Shown here in pieces: positions 8,952-16,586 of a DNA stretch of 64,000 bases. The notes under the pieces were generated by a model that was given only the letters and a program-made list of their open reading frames with translations, was not told the origin of the DNA and searched no databases. Source of the DNA: CAJJDF01 sp965657945. GTDB taxonomy: Bacteria > Bacteroidota > Bacteroidia > Flavobacteriales_D > CAJJDF01. The stretch covers positions 1-64,000 of the forward strand of contig CBFHPW010000009.1 of assembly GCA_965657945.1 (NCBI GenBank), written 5' to 3'. The number at the start of each line of letters is the position of its first letter. The first letter of the stretch is position 1. The position numbers were made by a program, and so were the translations under genes.

Positions 8952-8976
8952 TGCTATTCCCCAATAGCAGATTTTT
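8952..8976 (+). terminator. probable terminator of the sugar/ED cassette
   Basis: A perfect 7-bp stem (8952-8958 with 8963-8969), CCCC loop, followed by GATTTTT. It is short but has the right shape and position, 86 bases after eda. Confidence 0.6.
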
Positions 8977-9310
8977 GATCCGATTCTAGCAAGCTAGAAA
9001 GGAGACCAAAGATGTTTTAGTTTCCTGTATCTATGAAAATCCATTCTGTTGTACTCTGGGTAGATTTTGTAAGGTTCATAGTAACTATTTTAAATGTGTT
9101 GTTTGTGCTGATATAAAGAAACAACAAAATAATTAAGAAAAAAGAGAGGGTTATTTAATGGTATGTTTCACCTATTATTCGGTTATTTTTAACTCCCAAA
9201 CCCTCGATCCATTGGTTTTTGACCGAGTTTTTCTTTTGGATCACTTTCTGTATTCATTTCTCGAATTATTCTTATTTTAACGCCATCAAACTGAAACCAC
9301 TACTCTAATT

Positions 9311-10084
9311 ATGGCAATCAAAGCTCTGATAATAGATGATGAAGAACTAGCCCGCGAAAACTTATCGATGATGATTGATAGTTATTGTCCCGAAATTGAG
9401 GTTGTGGGAAAAGCTCAAAACAAAGAAGACGGCAAAAGTAAGATTGAGCTGCTTAAACCAGATGTACTATTCCTCGACATTTGCATGCCTTCCGGAACTG
9501 AGGGTTTATCGTTGCTAGACGAACTAGAACACAAAGATTTTTTAGTTGTTTTTGTTACGGCCTTCAAAGAATATGCTCTGAAAGCTTTTAATACAAATGC
9601 GGTTCATTACTTGCTAAAACCAATAGATATTGAGGAGCTAATTGATGCTGAAAAAAAAATAAAAGTGAGATTGAACTTGCTCATCTCTCACCCAGAGAAC
9701 AAAACCGAATACGAAGAATCCATCAGAAACACAGCAAAGAGCATTCGCACCAAAATTTCCGATAAACTAACGATTTCGCACAGCCGTGGAATCAAAATTG
9801 TCTCTATTGAGGACATTGAATACATTGAGGCTAAAGGTAATTGTACCGACATTTATTTTAAAAACAAAACCAAGTACACCGATACACGCACCTTAAAAAC
9901 CTATGTGAATATCCTGGATAACTCTCATTTTTTTCGAACTCACAAATCGTTTTTGCTGAATCTAAATCACCTGAAAGAGTATTTGACGAGAGATGGGAAC
10001 ATTGCGGTTATGCAAAGCGGAAAGGAAATTCCTGTGGCTCGTAGCAGAACCAAAGAATTTGTAAGTTTATTGAAAAACTTATAA
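9311..10084 (+). CDS. LytTR-family response regulator (orphan)
   Basis: A 257-residue two-domain regulator. Residues 1-125 form a CheY-like receiver with the acidic pocket DDEE (9-12), the phospho-acceptor Asp56 in LFLDICMP, the VTAF switch and LLKP (conserved Lys). Residues about 150-255 are a LytTR DNA-binding domain, including IEDIEYIEA and FFRTHKSFLLNL. LytTR regulators usually pair with a membrane LytS-type histidine kinase, but none is adjacent, so its kinase is encoded elsewhere. It follows the sugar cassette, yet the long gap and hairpins argue against co-transcription. The target is unknown. Confidence 0.93.
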   Translation: MAIKALIIDDEELARENLSMMIDSYCPEIEVVGKAQNKEDGKSKIELLKPDVLFLDICMPSGTEGLSLLDELEHKDFLVVFVTAFKEYALKAFNTNAVHYLLKPIDIEELIDAEKKIKVRLNLLISHPENKTEYEESIRNTAKSIRTKISDKLTISHSRGIKIVSIEDIEYIEAKGNCTDIYFKNKTKYTDTRTLKTYVNILDNSHFFRTHKSFLLNLNHLKEYLTRDGNIAVMQSGKEIPVARSRTKEFVSLLKNL

Positions 10085-10099
10085 AAAACAATAACTTTG
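10070..10099 (+). promoter_or_regulatory. Bacteroidota-type promoter for trmB
   Basis: TTG at 10070-10072, a 19-base spacer, then TAACTTTG at 10092-10099, matching the TTTG / TAnnTTTG consensus. It overlaps the end of the LytTR gene, and the trmB ATG is 18 bases downstream. Confidence 0.7.
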
Positions 10100-10117
10100 C
10101 GCTGAAATCAGAGGAAA

Positions 10118-10801
10118 ATGGCGAAGAATAAACTCATGAAATTTGACGAAATGAAATCCATGGAAAGGGTGTTTGAACCTTCTATGAGTGATTTTATTGA
10201 GGTAAAATACCCGTTAAAAGGAAATTGGAACAAAGAGGTATTCAAGAATGACAATCCCATCGTGCTAGAATTGGGTTGTGGAAAAGGAGAATATTCAGTT
10301 GGAATGGGAAGAAAATATCCTCACAAAAACTTTGTAGGTATTGACATAAAAGGGGCGCGTATTTGGAAAGGAGCGAAAGAAGCAAATGAAGAAGGGCTAA
10401 CGAATGTTGCCTTTTTGAGAAATGTGGTTGACTTTGTCGAACACTTTTTTGCCGAAAACGAAATAGACGAAATTTGGTGTACTTTCTCGGATCCTCAACC
10501 CAAAAAACCCAATAAAAGACTGACCTCCAGACAATTTATCAATCGCTACAAAAAAGTATTGAAACCGAACGGAATTGTTCATTTAAAAACCGACAACACA
10601 CTGCTGTACGAATTTACCCTCGAAGAAATTGAAGAGTACGGATACGAAACTTTAGCAAACTCCAACAACATTTACGAAAAAGACTGGAATACATTCTCGG
10701 AGGAGTTTCAAGAGATTTTATCCATTAAAACTCACTACGAAACATTGTTTGCCAACAAGGGTTTTAAAATTAAATATGTAGCTTTTCGGGTAGATGATTA
10801 G
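10118..10801 (+). CDS. trmB: tRNA (guanine-N7-)-methyltransferase
   Basis: A 227-residue SAM-dependent enzyme that makes m7G46 in tRNA variable loops. The SAM-binding motif ELGCGKGEY is at 51-59, followed by NFVGIDIKGARIW. The TrmB signature FSDPQPKKPNKRL and the LKTDN motif are both present. Length is normal. It has its own promoter. Its stop codon overlaps the stop of the convergent folB by 4 bases, so there is no room for a terminator between them. Confidence 0.95.
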   Translation: MAKNKLMKFDEMKSMERVFEPSMSDFIEVKYPLKGNWNKEVFKNDNPIVLELGCGKGEYSVGMGRKYPHKNFVGIDIKGARIWKGAKEANEEGLTNVAFLRNVVDFVEHFFAENEIDEIWCTFSDPQPKKPNKRLTSRQFINRYKKVLKPNGIVHLKTDNTLLYEFTLEEIEEYGYETLANSNNIYEKDWNTFSEEFQEILSIKTHYETLFANKGFKIKYVAFRVDD

Positions 10802-11154
10802 CAAGGTTCATCTACCACAATTGACACATAGTTTACATTTCCATTAATAGGCGGATTCACTTTTTTTATTTCGATTCGAGCATGTGTCATGGTAAATGAT
10901 TCATTTTTGAGTCGCTTCAAAATTCTGTATCCTACCGTTTCAATTAATTTTGAACGAATTGCCATTTCTTCCTCCACCACTCTGTTTACTACCACGTAAT
11001 CAATCGTTTTGGATAAATCATCAGTCTCAGCCGATACTTTAAAGTCTGTTGTTAATTCTACATCTACAATGTATTCATTTCCAATAATTGCCTCTTCTTC
11101 CAAACAACCGTGGTGAGAAAACGTTTTGATTCCAACTACCGATACTTTATTCAT
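10798..11154 (-). CDS. folB: dihydroneopterin aldolase
   Basis: A 118-residue enzyme of folate synthesis converting dihydroneopterin to 6-hydroxymethyl-dihydropterin and glycolaldehyde. The FSHHGCLEEE motif (substrate-binding Glu), the SKTIDYVVV segment and the IEIKKVNPPI motif (catalytic Lys) fit the family, as does its length. The start overlaps the end of the upstream DUF4296 gene by 8 bases, indicating an operon pyrC-DUF4296-folB on the minus strand. Confidence 0.93.
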   Translation of the reverse strand: MNKVSVVGIKTFSHHGCLEEEAIIGNEYIVDVELTTDFKVSAETDDLSKTIDYVVVNRVVEEEMAIRSKLIETVGYRILKRLKNESFTMTHARIEIKKVNPPINGNVNYVSIVVDEPC

Positions 11155-11755
11155 TTCGTTTATTATTAAAAAACAAGGCAGGTTCTCTAAATATATCCTT
11201 CCCTTTTTTGAGTTTAATTATGTTTGTTTCAAAAGACAATGAATCAATTGCAAAGTTGGCCAATTTATCCTGATGGTTTCGATAAAACCTCAACAAAGAA
11301 TCCATCCTTTCATGGAAAGTAGTTTGGGTGTCTTTCTCCACAAAATGAGTCAATCCATCTGTATCGAATAGTTGAGTGAGCTGAACAAAAGAAAGGCTCT
11401 TTATTGGTTCCAACTCTTTATATTTCTTCGACTCCTCCATCACTCTTTCTAGCACAATTTCTGAAACTTCCTTCATAGAATTGGATAGGATATAATACTC
11501 TTGGTTGGCAACATAATCTTCGTAAGAAATTCCATTTTTCACAAAAACGCCTTGATACAAGCTCAACGCAGTGTCACTCATCATTTTCATATTAAAATTA
11601 AAGTTCGAGATACTACCTTCCAATAAATTCATGTCGTACAATAAGTTAGCAAACTCACTTTGAGACATCAATCTTTCTGGTTTGTCCAAAGAGTTTTTTT
11701 CTGGATGGCATTGCCAAAACATAACAACCCATGCGATATAAAGTACGTTTTTCAT
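11147..11755 (-). CDS. DUF4296 lipoprotein
   Basis: A 202-residue protein with a lipoprotein signal (Cys16 in FWQC) and a DUF4296 domain at about residues 28-115, including the MSQSEFANLLYDMNLLEG helix and an ISYEDYVANQEYY segment. The C-terminal part is helical and charged. The function is unknown. Neighbourhood with dihydroorotase and a polyprenol-phosphate mannosyltransferase is common in flavobacterial genomes. It overlaps pyrC by 4 bases and folB by 8, so translation is probably coupled. Confidence 0.85.
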   Translation of the reverse strand: MKNVLYIAWVVMFWQCHPEKNSLDKPERLMSQSEFANLLYDMNLLEGSISNFNFNMKMMSDTALSLYQGVFVKNGISYEDYVANQEYYILSNSMKEVSEIVLERVMEESKKYKELEPIKSLSFVQLTQLFDTDGLTHFVEKDTQTTFHERMDSLLRFYRNHQDKLANFAIDSLSFETNIIKLKKGKDIFREPALFFNNKRNE

Positions 11756-13089
11756 TCTCTATCAAACGAAAGTCTTTGGCCAATAGTACCTTCAATAATC
11801 TTCCCATTATTCCAGACTACATTTCCACTTACAATAGTTGTTTCAATTCTCGAATGGAACTCTTGCCCTTCGAACGGAGACCAACCACATTTGTATAACA
11901 AGCTTTCTTTGTCTACGGTATAAGTTTCATTCAAATCAGCAATAAACAAGTCGGCAAAGTATCCTTCTCTCACGTAACCTCTTTTTTCAATCTGAAAACA
12001 TCGAGCGACATCGTGACTGAACTTTTGAGCAATGTGGGTGAGCTCAATTTTTCCTTCGTAATATAATTCAAACAAAGCATTTAGTGCGTGTTGCACAAGC
12101 GGTCCTCCTGAAGAAGCTTTGGTATAAACTCCGTCTTTTTCTTGTGTTGTATGTGGCGCATGATCGGTAGCCAATACATCAATCACGTTGTTATTCAGGG
12201 CTTCCAAAATAGCGTCTCTGTCCGATTTTTTCTTTACTGCCGGATTCCATTTAATTCTGGCTCCTTTGGTTTTATAATCTGCCTCTTCAAACCACAAATG
12301 ATGAATACAAGCTTCGGCAGTTATTCGTTTCTCCTCAAGGGGAATATCATTCGTAAACAAACTCAATTCCTTTGCAGTAGAAATATGAAGAATATGCAAT
12401 CGGGTGTTGTATTTTTTTGCTAATTCTACCGCCAAAGACGAAGATAAATAACAAGCTTCTTCGCTTCTGATAATTGGGTGCATCTCGATAGGAATATCAT
12501 CTCCGTACTTTTCCGTGTACGCTGCTATGTTTTTTCTTATCGTGGCCTCATCTTCGCAGTGCGTTGCAATTAGCATCTTACATTTGGAAAAAATATTAGT
12601 GAGGGTTTCTTTGCTATCGACCAACATATTTCCGGTAGAAGAACCCATAAATACTTTTACACCACAAACCGTTTTGGGATCGGTTTTTAGAACCTCTTCA
12701 ATGTTTTCGTTCGAAGCACCCATAAAAAATGAGTAATTGGCCAACGAACTTTCCGAAGCAATGGTATACTTATCTTCCAAGAGTTCTTGAGTCAAAGCAT
12801 TAGGTACGGTATTTGGCATTTCCATAAACGAAGTAATTCCGCCTGCTACAGCAGCTCTTGATTCTGTTCTGATATTTGCCTTATGGGTCAATCCTGGTTC
12901 TCTAAAGTGTACTTGGTCATCTATCGCTCCAGGAAACACATATTTTCCCGTAGCATCAATCACGTGAGCTGTTTTGTGAGAAATAGAGTCGCTTATCTTC
13001 TCTATTTTATCGTTTTTGATCAGTATATCTTTTTTCAGGATTACCCCTTCATTTACGAGGTGACCATTCTTGATAAGAATTATTGGCAT
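11752..13089 (-). CDS. pyrC: dihydroorotase (amidohydrolase, class I)
   Basis: A 445-residue zinc amidohydrolase of de novo pyrimidine synthesis, which interconverts carbamoyl aspartate and dihydroorotate. Visible elements: REPG loop in DDQVHFREPG (57-66), a candidate carbamylated Lys in GVKVFMGSS, His in THCEDEA, LHILHIST, and Asp in ATDHAPHT. An oddity is that the first metal ligand of the usual HxH pair is Gln59 (codon at 12913-12915), giving QVH; His61 is kept. The same variant seems frequent among Bacteroidota homologues, so it may be functional. An allantoinase or hydantoinase role cannot be excluded by eye, but the length and context favour PyrC. Confidence 0.88.
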   Translation of the reverse strand: MPIILIKNGHLVNEGVILKKDILIKNDKIEKISDSISHKTAHVIDATGKYVFPGAIDDQVHFREPGLTHKANIRTESRAAVAGGITSFMEMPNTVPNALTQELLEDKYTIASESSLANYSFFMGASNENIEEVLKTDPKTVCGVKVFMGSSTGNMLVDSKETLTNIFSKCKMLIATHCEDEATIRKNIAAYTEKYGDDIPIEMHPIIRSEEACYLSSSLAVELAKKYNTRLHILHISTAKELSLFTNDIPLEEKRITAEACIHHLWFEEADYKTKGARIKWNPAVKKKSDRDAILEALNNNVIDVLATDHAPHTTQEKDGVYTKASSGGPLVQHALNALFELYYEGKIELTHIAQKFSHDVARCFQIEKRGYVREGYFADLFIADLNETYTVDKESLLYKCGWSPFEGQEFHSRIETTIVSGNVVWNNGKIIEGTIGQRLSFDRE

Positions 13090-13152
13090 GAATTATTTTT
13101 TTATTGGTAAAAATAACGATTGAAAAGGGGAAATACTATTCTTGTGGAAATT

Positions 13153-13878
13153 TTATTTCTTGTGAGAAATATTCTTAAACCTCAATTTAAAAACGCCAAA
13201 AACTGCCTCTTTAAAGATGGAAGAATCCATTTTTGAATTCCCATGTTCTCTGTCTTTAAAAGTAATCGGCACTTCTTTTCCTTTAAAACCTAATCGAGTT
13301 GCTGTATATTTCATCTCAATCTGAAAAGCATAACCTATGAACTTAACTGAATCTAAATCTATGGATTCTAAAACTTTACGTGAATAACACATGAATCCAG
13401 CTGTTGTGTCTTTTATTTTTACCCACAGAATCATGCGAACGTAAATTGAAGCGAAATAAGACAAGAACAATCTAAATTTGTCCCAATTACTTACGCCTCC
13501 ACCTTTTACGTACCTGGACCCGATACTAAAATCATATCCCTCTGAAGCGCATGCGTAATAAAGGGTTGGCAATTTGTCTACTGGATGAGAAAAATCAGCA
13601 TCCATTTCGAAAATATAGTCATACCCTTTTTCCAGCGCCCATTTAAATCCAAAAATATAAGCTGTACCTAGTCCTAACTTCCCTGTTCTTTCTTGAATGT
13701 GAAGAGAATCTGGGTATTCTTCTTGAAGGTTTTTAACAATTTCAGCTGTCCCGTCAGGAGAACCATCATCTACAATTAATACATGAAAAGCTTTGGGAAG
13801 TCTATGAACCGTCCGGATCATCTTCTCAATGTTCTCTTTCTCGTTGTAAGTGGGTATGATTACTAAACTGTCTGACAT
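13153..13878 (-). CDS. GT2 polyprenol monophosphomannose synthase-like glycosyltransferase
   Basis: A 241-residue single-domain GT2 enzyme that probably moves mannose (or another sugar) from a nucleotide sugar to polyprenyl phosphate. Visible motifs: VIIPTYNEKENI near the N-terminus, LIVDDGSPDGT (nucleotide-sugar Asp), MDADFSHPVDKLP (DxD-like metal site) and GSRYVKGGG. The start at 13878 gives the family N-terminus MSDSLVIIPTYNE; a longer in-frame start at 13929 would lie inside the promoter. No C-terminal membrane helix pair was seen. It could supply lipid-linked mannose to membrane O-mannosyltransferases such as the DUF2723-type protein at the right end. Confidence 0.88.
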   Translation of the reverse strand: MSDSLVIIPTYNEKENIEKMIRTVHRLPKAFHVLIVDDGSPDGTAEIVKNLQEEYPDSLHIQERTGKLGLGTAYIFGFKWALEKGYDYIFEMDADFSHPVDKLPTLYYACASEGYDFSIGSRYVKGGGVSNWDKFRLFLSYFASIYVRMILWVKIKDTTAGFMCYSRKVLESIDLDSVKFIGYAFQIEMKYTATRLGFKGKEVPITFKDREHGNSKMDSSIFKEAVFGVFKLRFKNISHKK

Positions 13879-13895
13879 AATGTTAAAAAGCAAAT

Positions 13896-13929
13896 CAAAT
13901 ATAGGGTTTTGTAACTGTTTTGAAAACAA
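13896..13929 (-). promoter_or_regulatory. promoter for the GT2 gene
   Basis: On the minus strand TTTG, a 23-base gap, then TATATTTG (plus-strand 13896-13903). This fits the Bacteroidota consensus, though with a long spacer. It lies 18 bases upstream of the chosen ATG and supports the shorter protein. Confidence 0.55.
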
Positions 13930-13946
13930 ATCCTTTCAAATTAACA

Positions 13947-14720
13947 TTATTTAAATAAGTCCCTAGGAATTGTGCATACAGGTATCGGATTCATTTTATG
14001 CTGATTGGCCTTGTTTAACTTTCTATAAATTGCCAATATTTCAATTTTTCTTTCTGGTAATGCCGATTCTTCGCCATCAAATTCCATCGCCCATTCAAGC
14101 TCTGGATAGGAAGCGCCTAATTGGTCCTCATCTGACCTATCATCTCCCCACAATCCATCTGTAGGACTCGCATTTTGAATTTCTTCAATCACGCCTAATT
14201 CTTTGGCAATTTCATACACATGAGATTTCATTAAATCTGCAATGGGACTCAAGTCTACTCCCCCGTCTCCGTATTTGGTATAGAACCCGACTCCAAAATC
14301 CTCTACTTTATTGCCAGTTCCCGCTACCAAATATCGGTGGTGCCCTGCAAAAGCATATAAAGTGGTCATTCTCAATCGTGCCCTTAGATTTGCCATGGTT
14401 AGTTCGTCCTGTACCTCTTTTGGGTAATCCCTACAGATTTGGTCAAAAGTGGCAGTTAATTCTACCACATCAGAAGAAACTCCCGTATACTTTTCTTTTA
14501 ACCACTTTATGTGATTATTACTTCGTTCGAGCTGATTTGGAGCTTGATGGATTGGTAAATTTAAACAAATGAGTTTTTTGGACGTTTGAGCACACAAGGC
14601 AGAAGTAACTGCGGAATCTATGCCTCCAGAAATACCCAGAACAAATCCTTCCATTCCGGATTTTGTTGAATATTCTTCCAACCAACGGACAATGTGGCTA
14701 ATTACTTTTTTTGTTTGCAT
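13947..14720 (-). CDS. nadE: NAD+ synthase
   Basis: A 257-residue enzyme that amidates nicotinic acid adenine dinucleotide to NAD+. The ATP-pyrophosphatase P-loop SGGIDS is at 31-36; NLRARLRM, AGTGNKVEDFGVGFYTKYGDGG and DGLWGDDRSDEDQLG are characteristic. The glutaminase domain of longer NadE proteins is absent, so ammonia is the expected direct nitrogen donor. It reads in the same direction as the GT2 gene. Confidence 0.95.
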   Translation of the reverse strand: MQTKKVISHIVRWLEEYSTKSGMEGFVLGISGGIDSAVTSALCAQTSKKLICLNLPIHQAPNQLERSNNHIKWLKEKYTGVSSDVVELTATFDQICRDYPKEVQDELTMANLRARLRMTTLYAFAGHHRYLVAGTGNKVEDFGVGFYTKYGDGGVDLSPIADLMKSHVYEIAKELGVIEEIQNASPTDGLWGDDRSDEDQLGASYPELEWAMEFDGEESALPERKIEILAIYRKLNKANQHKMNPIPVCTIPRDLFK

Positions 14721-14737
14721 TGTATCCTTCTTTATAA

Positions 14738-14763
14738 GTAACCGCTACATTCTGAGTGGTTAC
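14738..14763. other. inverted repeat between nadE and the barrel gene
   Basis: A 9-bp stem with one G-T pair (14738-14746 with 14755-14763) and an 8-base loop in the short gap before nadE. There is no T-run on either strand; it could cap the 3' end of the upstream barrel transcript. Confidence 0.35.
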
Positions 14764-14787
14764 CCGTCTCATTTATACTGTTGTTGC

Positions 14788-15600
14788 CTAAAACAAAACT
14801 CCTAGGGTCAGGGTTATACCGTGAGCAGTAAATTTTTGGGTTAGAGGCCTGTAAACCCCTTGCTCTTTTTCATTTAGCAAAAATTTAGAATCTTTCTTTA
14901 CCGAATTTGTGAAGCCCAAATTGTAATGTATCGATCCAAAAATTGACGAACCTTCGGAGATTTTATACTCTGCACCTGCACCTGCTCTCAGTTGCATCCT
15001 TATGGGTTGCATATCTTTATCCATATTGACCTTCTTAATATCAGGCAGATTAGCTTGTGCTACAACGTTTTCTCTGTAATCGACATCATCTGTGATTTTT
15101 GTTCCAGTTCGAAAAGCAATATTAAGTCCAAACTCACCAAAGTAAGTCATGTAACCAATCTCATTGGTTTTCATTTTTATTCCTATCGGTAAAGTAACGT
15201 AGGTACTTTTGTAGGTTCTGTTCAATAACTGAACGCCATAAGCAGAGGTGTCCTCCGGCACATACACTCCATTTTGCTCTTTCAATGTGCTGAAATTATA
15301 TTCCTTATTCATAAAGTACATAACCTCAGAGGAATTTGTTGCAGGTTTGAAATTAATTTTTCCTCTTTCTTGATTTAATTCCAACCCAGAATAAAAACTA
15401 AAATTATCACTCAAAGCGTATTCTACTTGTAGGCCCCAATTAAAACCTAAAGTAGCTCCGTCATTTTCAAATTTCTTTACATCGTCAGGTTTCATCCAAT
15501 TTACAGAAGGTCCTAATTTAAGTCCGAATCTGAATTTATTTTGAGAGACTGCATACTGTCCTGCCATCAATACGACCAATACTAAAGCTATTTTTTTCAT
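14788..15600 (-). CDS. PorT-type outer-membrane beta-barrel protein
   Basis: A 270-residue protein with a clear Sec signal (about residues 1-19, ending VSQ) followed by a barrel of alternating strands: FRFGLKLGPSVNWMKP near the N-terminus and a C-terminus ending in the hydrophobic strand ITLTLGVLF, as expected for outer-membrane proteins. It fits the broad Bacteroidota outer-membrane barrel family that includes PorT, a T9SS component, but many members are unrelated in function. A TATTTTTG box (plus-strand 15624-15631) upstream may be part of its promoter. The role is unknown. Confidence 0.75.
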   Translation of the reverse strand: MKKIALVLVVLMAGQYAVSQNKFRFGLKLGPSVNWMKPDDVKKFENDGATLGFNWGLQVEYALSDNFSFYSGLELNQERGKINFKPATNSSEVMYFMNKEYNFSTLKEQNGVYVPEDTSAYGVQLLNRTYKSTYVTLPIGIKMKTNEIGYMTYFGEFGLNIAFRTGTKITDDVDYRENVVAQANLPDIKKVNMDKDMQPIRMQLRAGAGAEYKISEGSSIFGSIHYNLGFTNSVKKDSKFLLNEKEQGVYRPLTQKFTAHGITLTLGVLF

Positions 15601-15673
15601 TGTTTCTGAATTAGAATTAAAATCAAAAATAAGGATTTATTTAAATAATACTTTAAAAATTAACATCCCATTA

Positions 15674-15928
15674 TTAAAACTTAAAGTAAACGAAAAGCCT
15701 GCCAAAATTTTGACTGTCTTTGTCTATTCGATGATATTTATTTTTTATGTGTTTTTGCTCTAAAAATCGAAGTACCTTTTTCTTGAGCTGACCCGATCCT
15801 TTGCCAGGAATTATCTCTACTGTTTTAATTTTTTTTTCAATTGCCTCATCAATAATATTTTCCAATTCTTTGGTAATTAAATCTCCTTGGTTGTATATCT
15901 CGTGTAAGTCTAATTTCAATTTTGCCAT
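15674..15928 (-). CDS. small Smr-domain protein
   Basis: An 84-residue protein consisting of little more than an Smr (small MutS-related) domain: LDLHE at 6-10 and the IIPGKGSGQLKKKV loop near the middle. Smr domains bind or nick nucleic acids, and some act in rescue of collided ribosomes or in DNA repair. Bacteroidota MutS2-type proteins carry a longer version; here the domain stands alone. It is divergent from the LRR gene with a 58-base gap. The function is not known. Confidence 0.85.
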   Translation of the reverse strand: MAKLKLDLHEIYNQGDLITKELENIIDEAIEKKIKTVEIIPGKGSGQLKKKVLRFLEQKHIKNKYHRIDKDSQNFGRLFVYFKF

Positions 15929-15952
15929 TGATTGGAGGTTTTGCTTTGTTAC

Positions 15953-15982
15953 TTTTGAGATTGAGAAAAATAGCTATATTTA
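15953..15982 (+). promoter_or_regulatory. promoter abutting the LRR gene start
   Basis: TTTTG at 15953-15957, a 17-base spacer and TATATTTA at 15975-15982. Only 4 bases separate the -7 box from the ATG at 15987, so transcription would start at or next to the start codon. Confidence 0.6.
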
Positions 15983-15986
15983 ATCC

Positions 15987-16586
15987 ATGAAGATAACGAA
16001 TTTAACTTTTTATATAGCGCTAGTCCTCGGACTTTTTGCACTGATTGCCCTTCAATCGAATGCGAGTTCTTCCAAGGTTTACAAATCCTTGAGCGAAGCA
16101 CTCAAAACTCCTGATGAAGTGTACCATCTAAAGTTAAACAGAAAACGCTATAAAACGTTTCCTAAAGAAATTCTTACCCTAAAAAATCTCATAACGCTGG
16201 ACTTAAGCAACAACAAATTAGATACGCTACCAACTGGGATAAAAGAACTCGTTTTTCTAGAAGAAGTTACTCTCAAGTCAAATCGTTTTAATTCCTTTCC
16301 TCGAGAAATTTGCACACTAAATTCTTTGAAAATCCTGAAGCTCGCCAACAATAACATTTCCTCAATTCCAAATGACATTGGAGGATTAAAAAACCTTGAA
16401 CAGCTTGATTTATATAGAAACAGCGTAGAAACTATCTCTTCTGAAATAACACAATTACCTGGGCTAAAAAGACTGGATTTACGAATGATAGAAATGTCGT
16501 TAGACGAACAAGAAAGAATTAAATCTTTGTTGCCAAACACAAAAGTATTGACCACTGAACCCTGTGATTGTGATACCCGAAATTAA
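15987..16586 (+). CDS. leucine-rich repeat protein, probably exported
   Basis: A 199-residue protein. Residues about 5-26 form a hydrophobic signal or anchor (YIALVLGLFALIALQSNA). Residues about 50-180 hold five to six LRR units of the L-x-x-L-x-L-x-x-N-x-I-x-x-I/L-P type, such as LITLDLSNNKLDTLP. It ends in a short CDCDTRN tail. LRR proteins mediate protein binding; the partner is unknown. Its stop overlaps the stop of the convergent arsS-like gene by 4 bases. Confidence 0.85.
   Translation: MKITNLTFYIALVLGLFALIALQSNASSSKVYKSLSEALKTPDEVYHLKLNRKRYKTFPKEILTLKNLITLDLSNNKLDTLPTGIKELVFLEEVTLKSNRFNSFPREICTLNSLKILKLANNNISSIPNDIGGLKNLEQLDLYRNSVETISSEITQLPGLKRLDLRMIEMSLDEQERIKSLLPNTKVLTTEPCDCDTRN

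Larger units (their letters stand above)
8867..9310 (+). other. 444-base non-coding region with tandem hairpins
   Basis: No convincing ORF. The first 130 bases hold three successive inverted repeats (listed separately or in the findings: 8899-8921, 8952-8969, 8984-8999). The remaining part up to the LytTR gene is plain A/T-rich sequence with no recognised RNA or good promoter consensus. Confidence 0.6.

Noticed and set aside
13879..13929. 17-codon upstream start for the GT2 gene
   Set aside because: It lies within a Bacteroidota-type promoter and precedes the conserved N-terminus.
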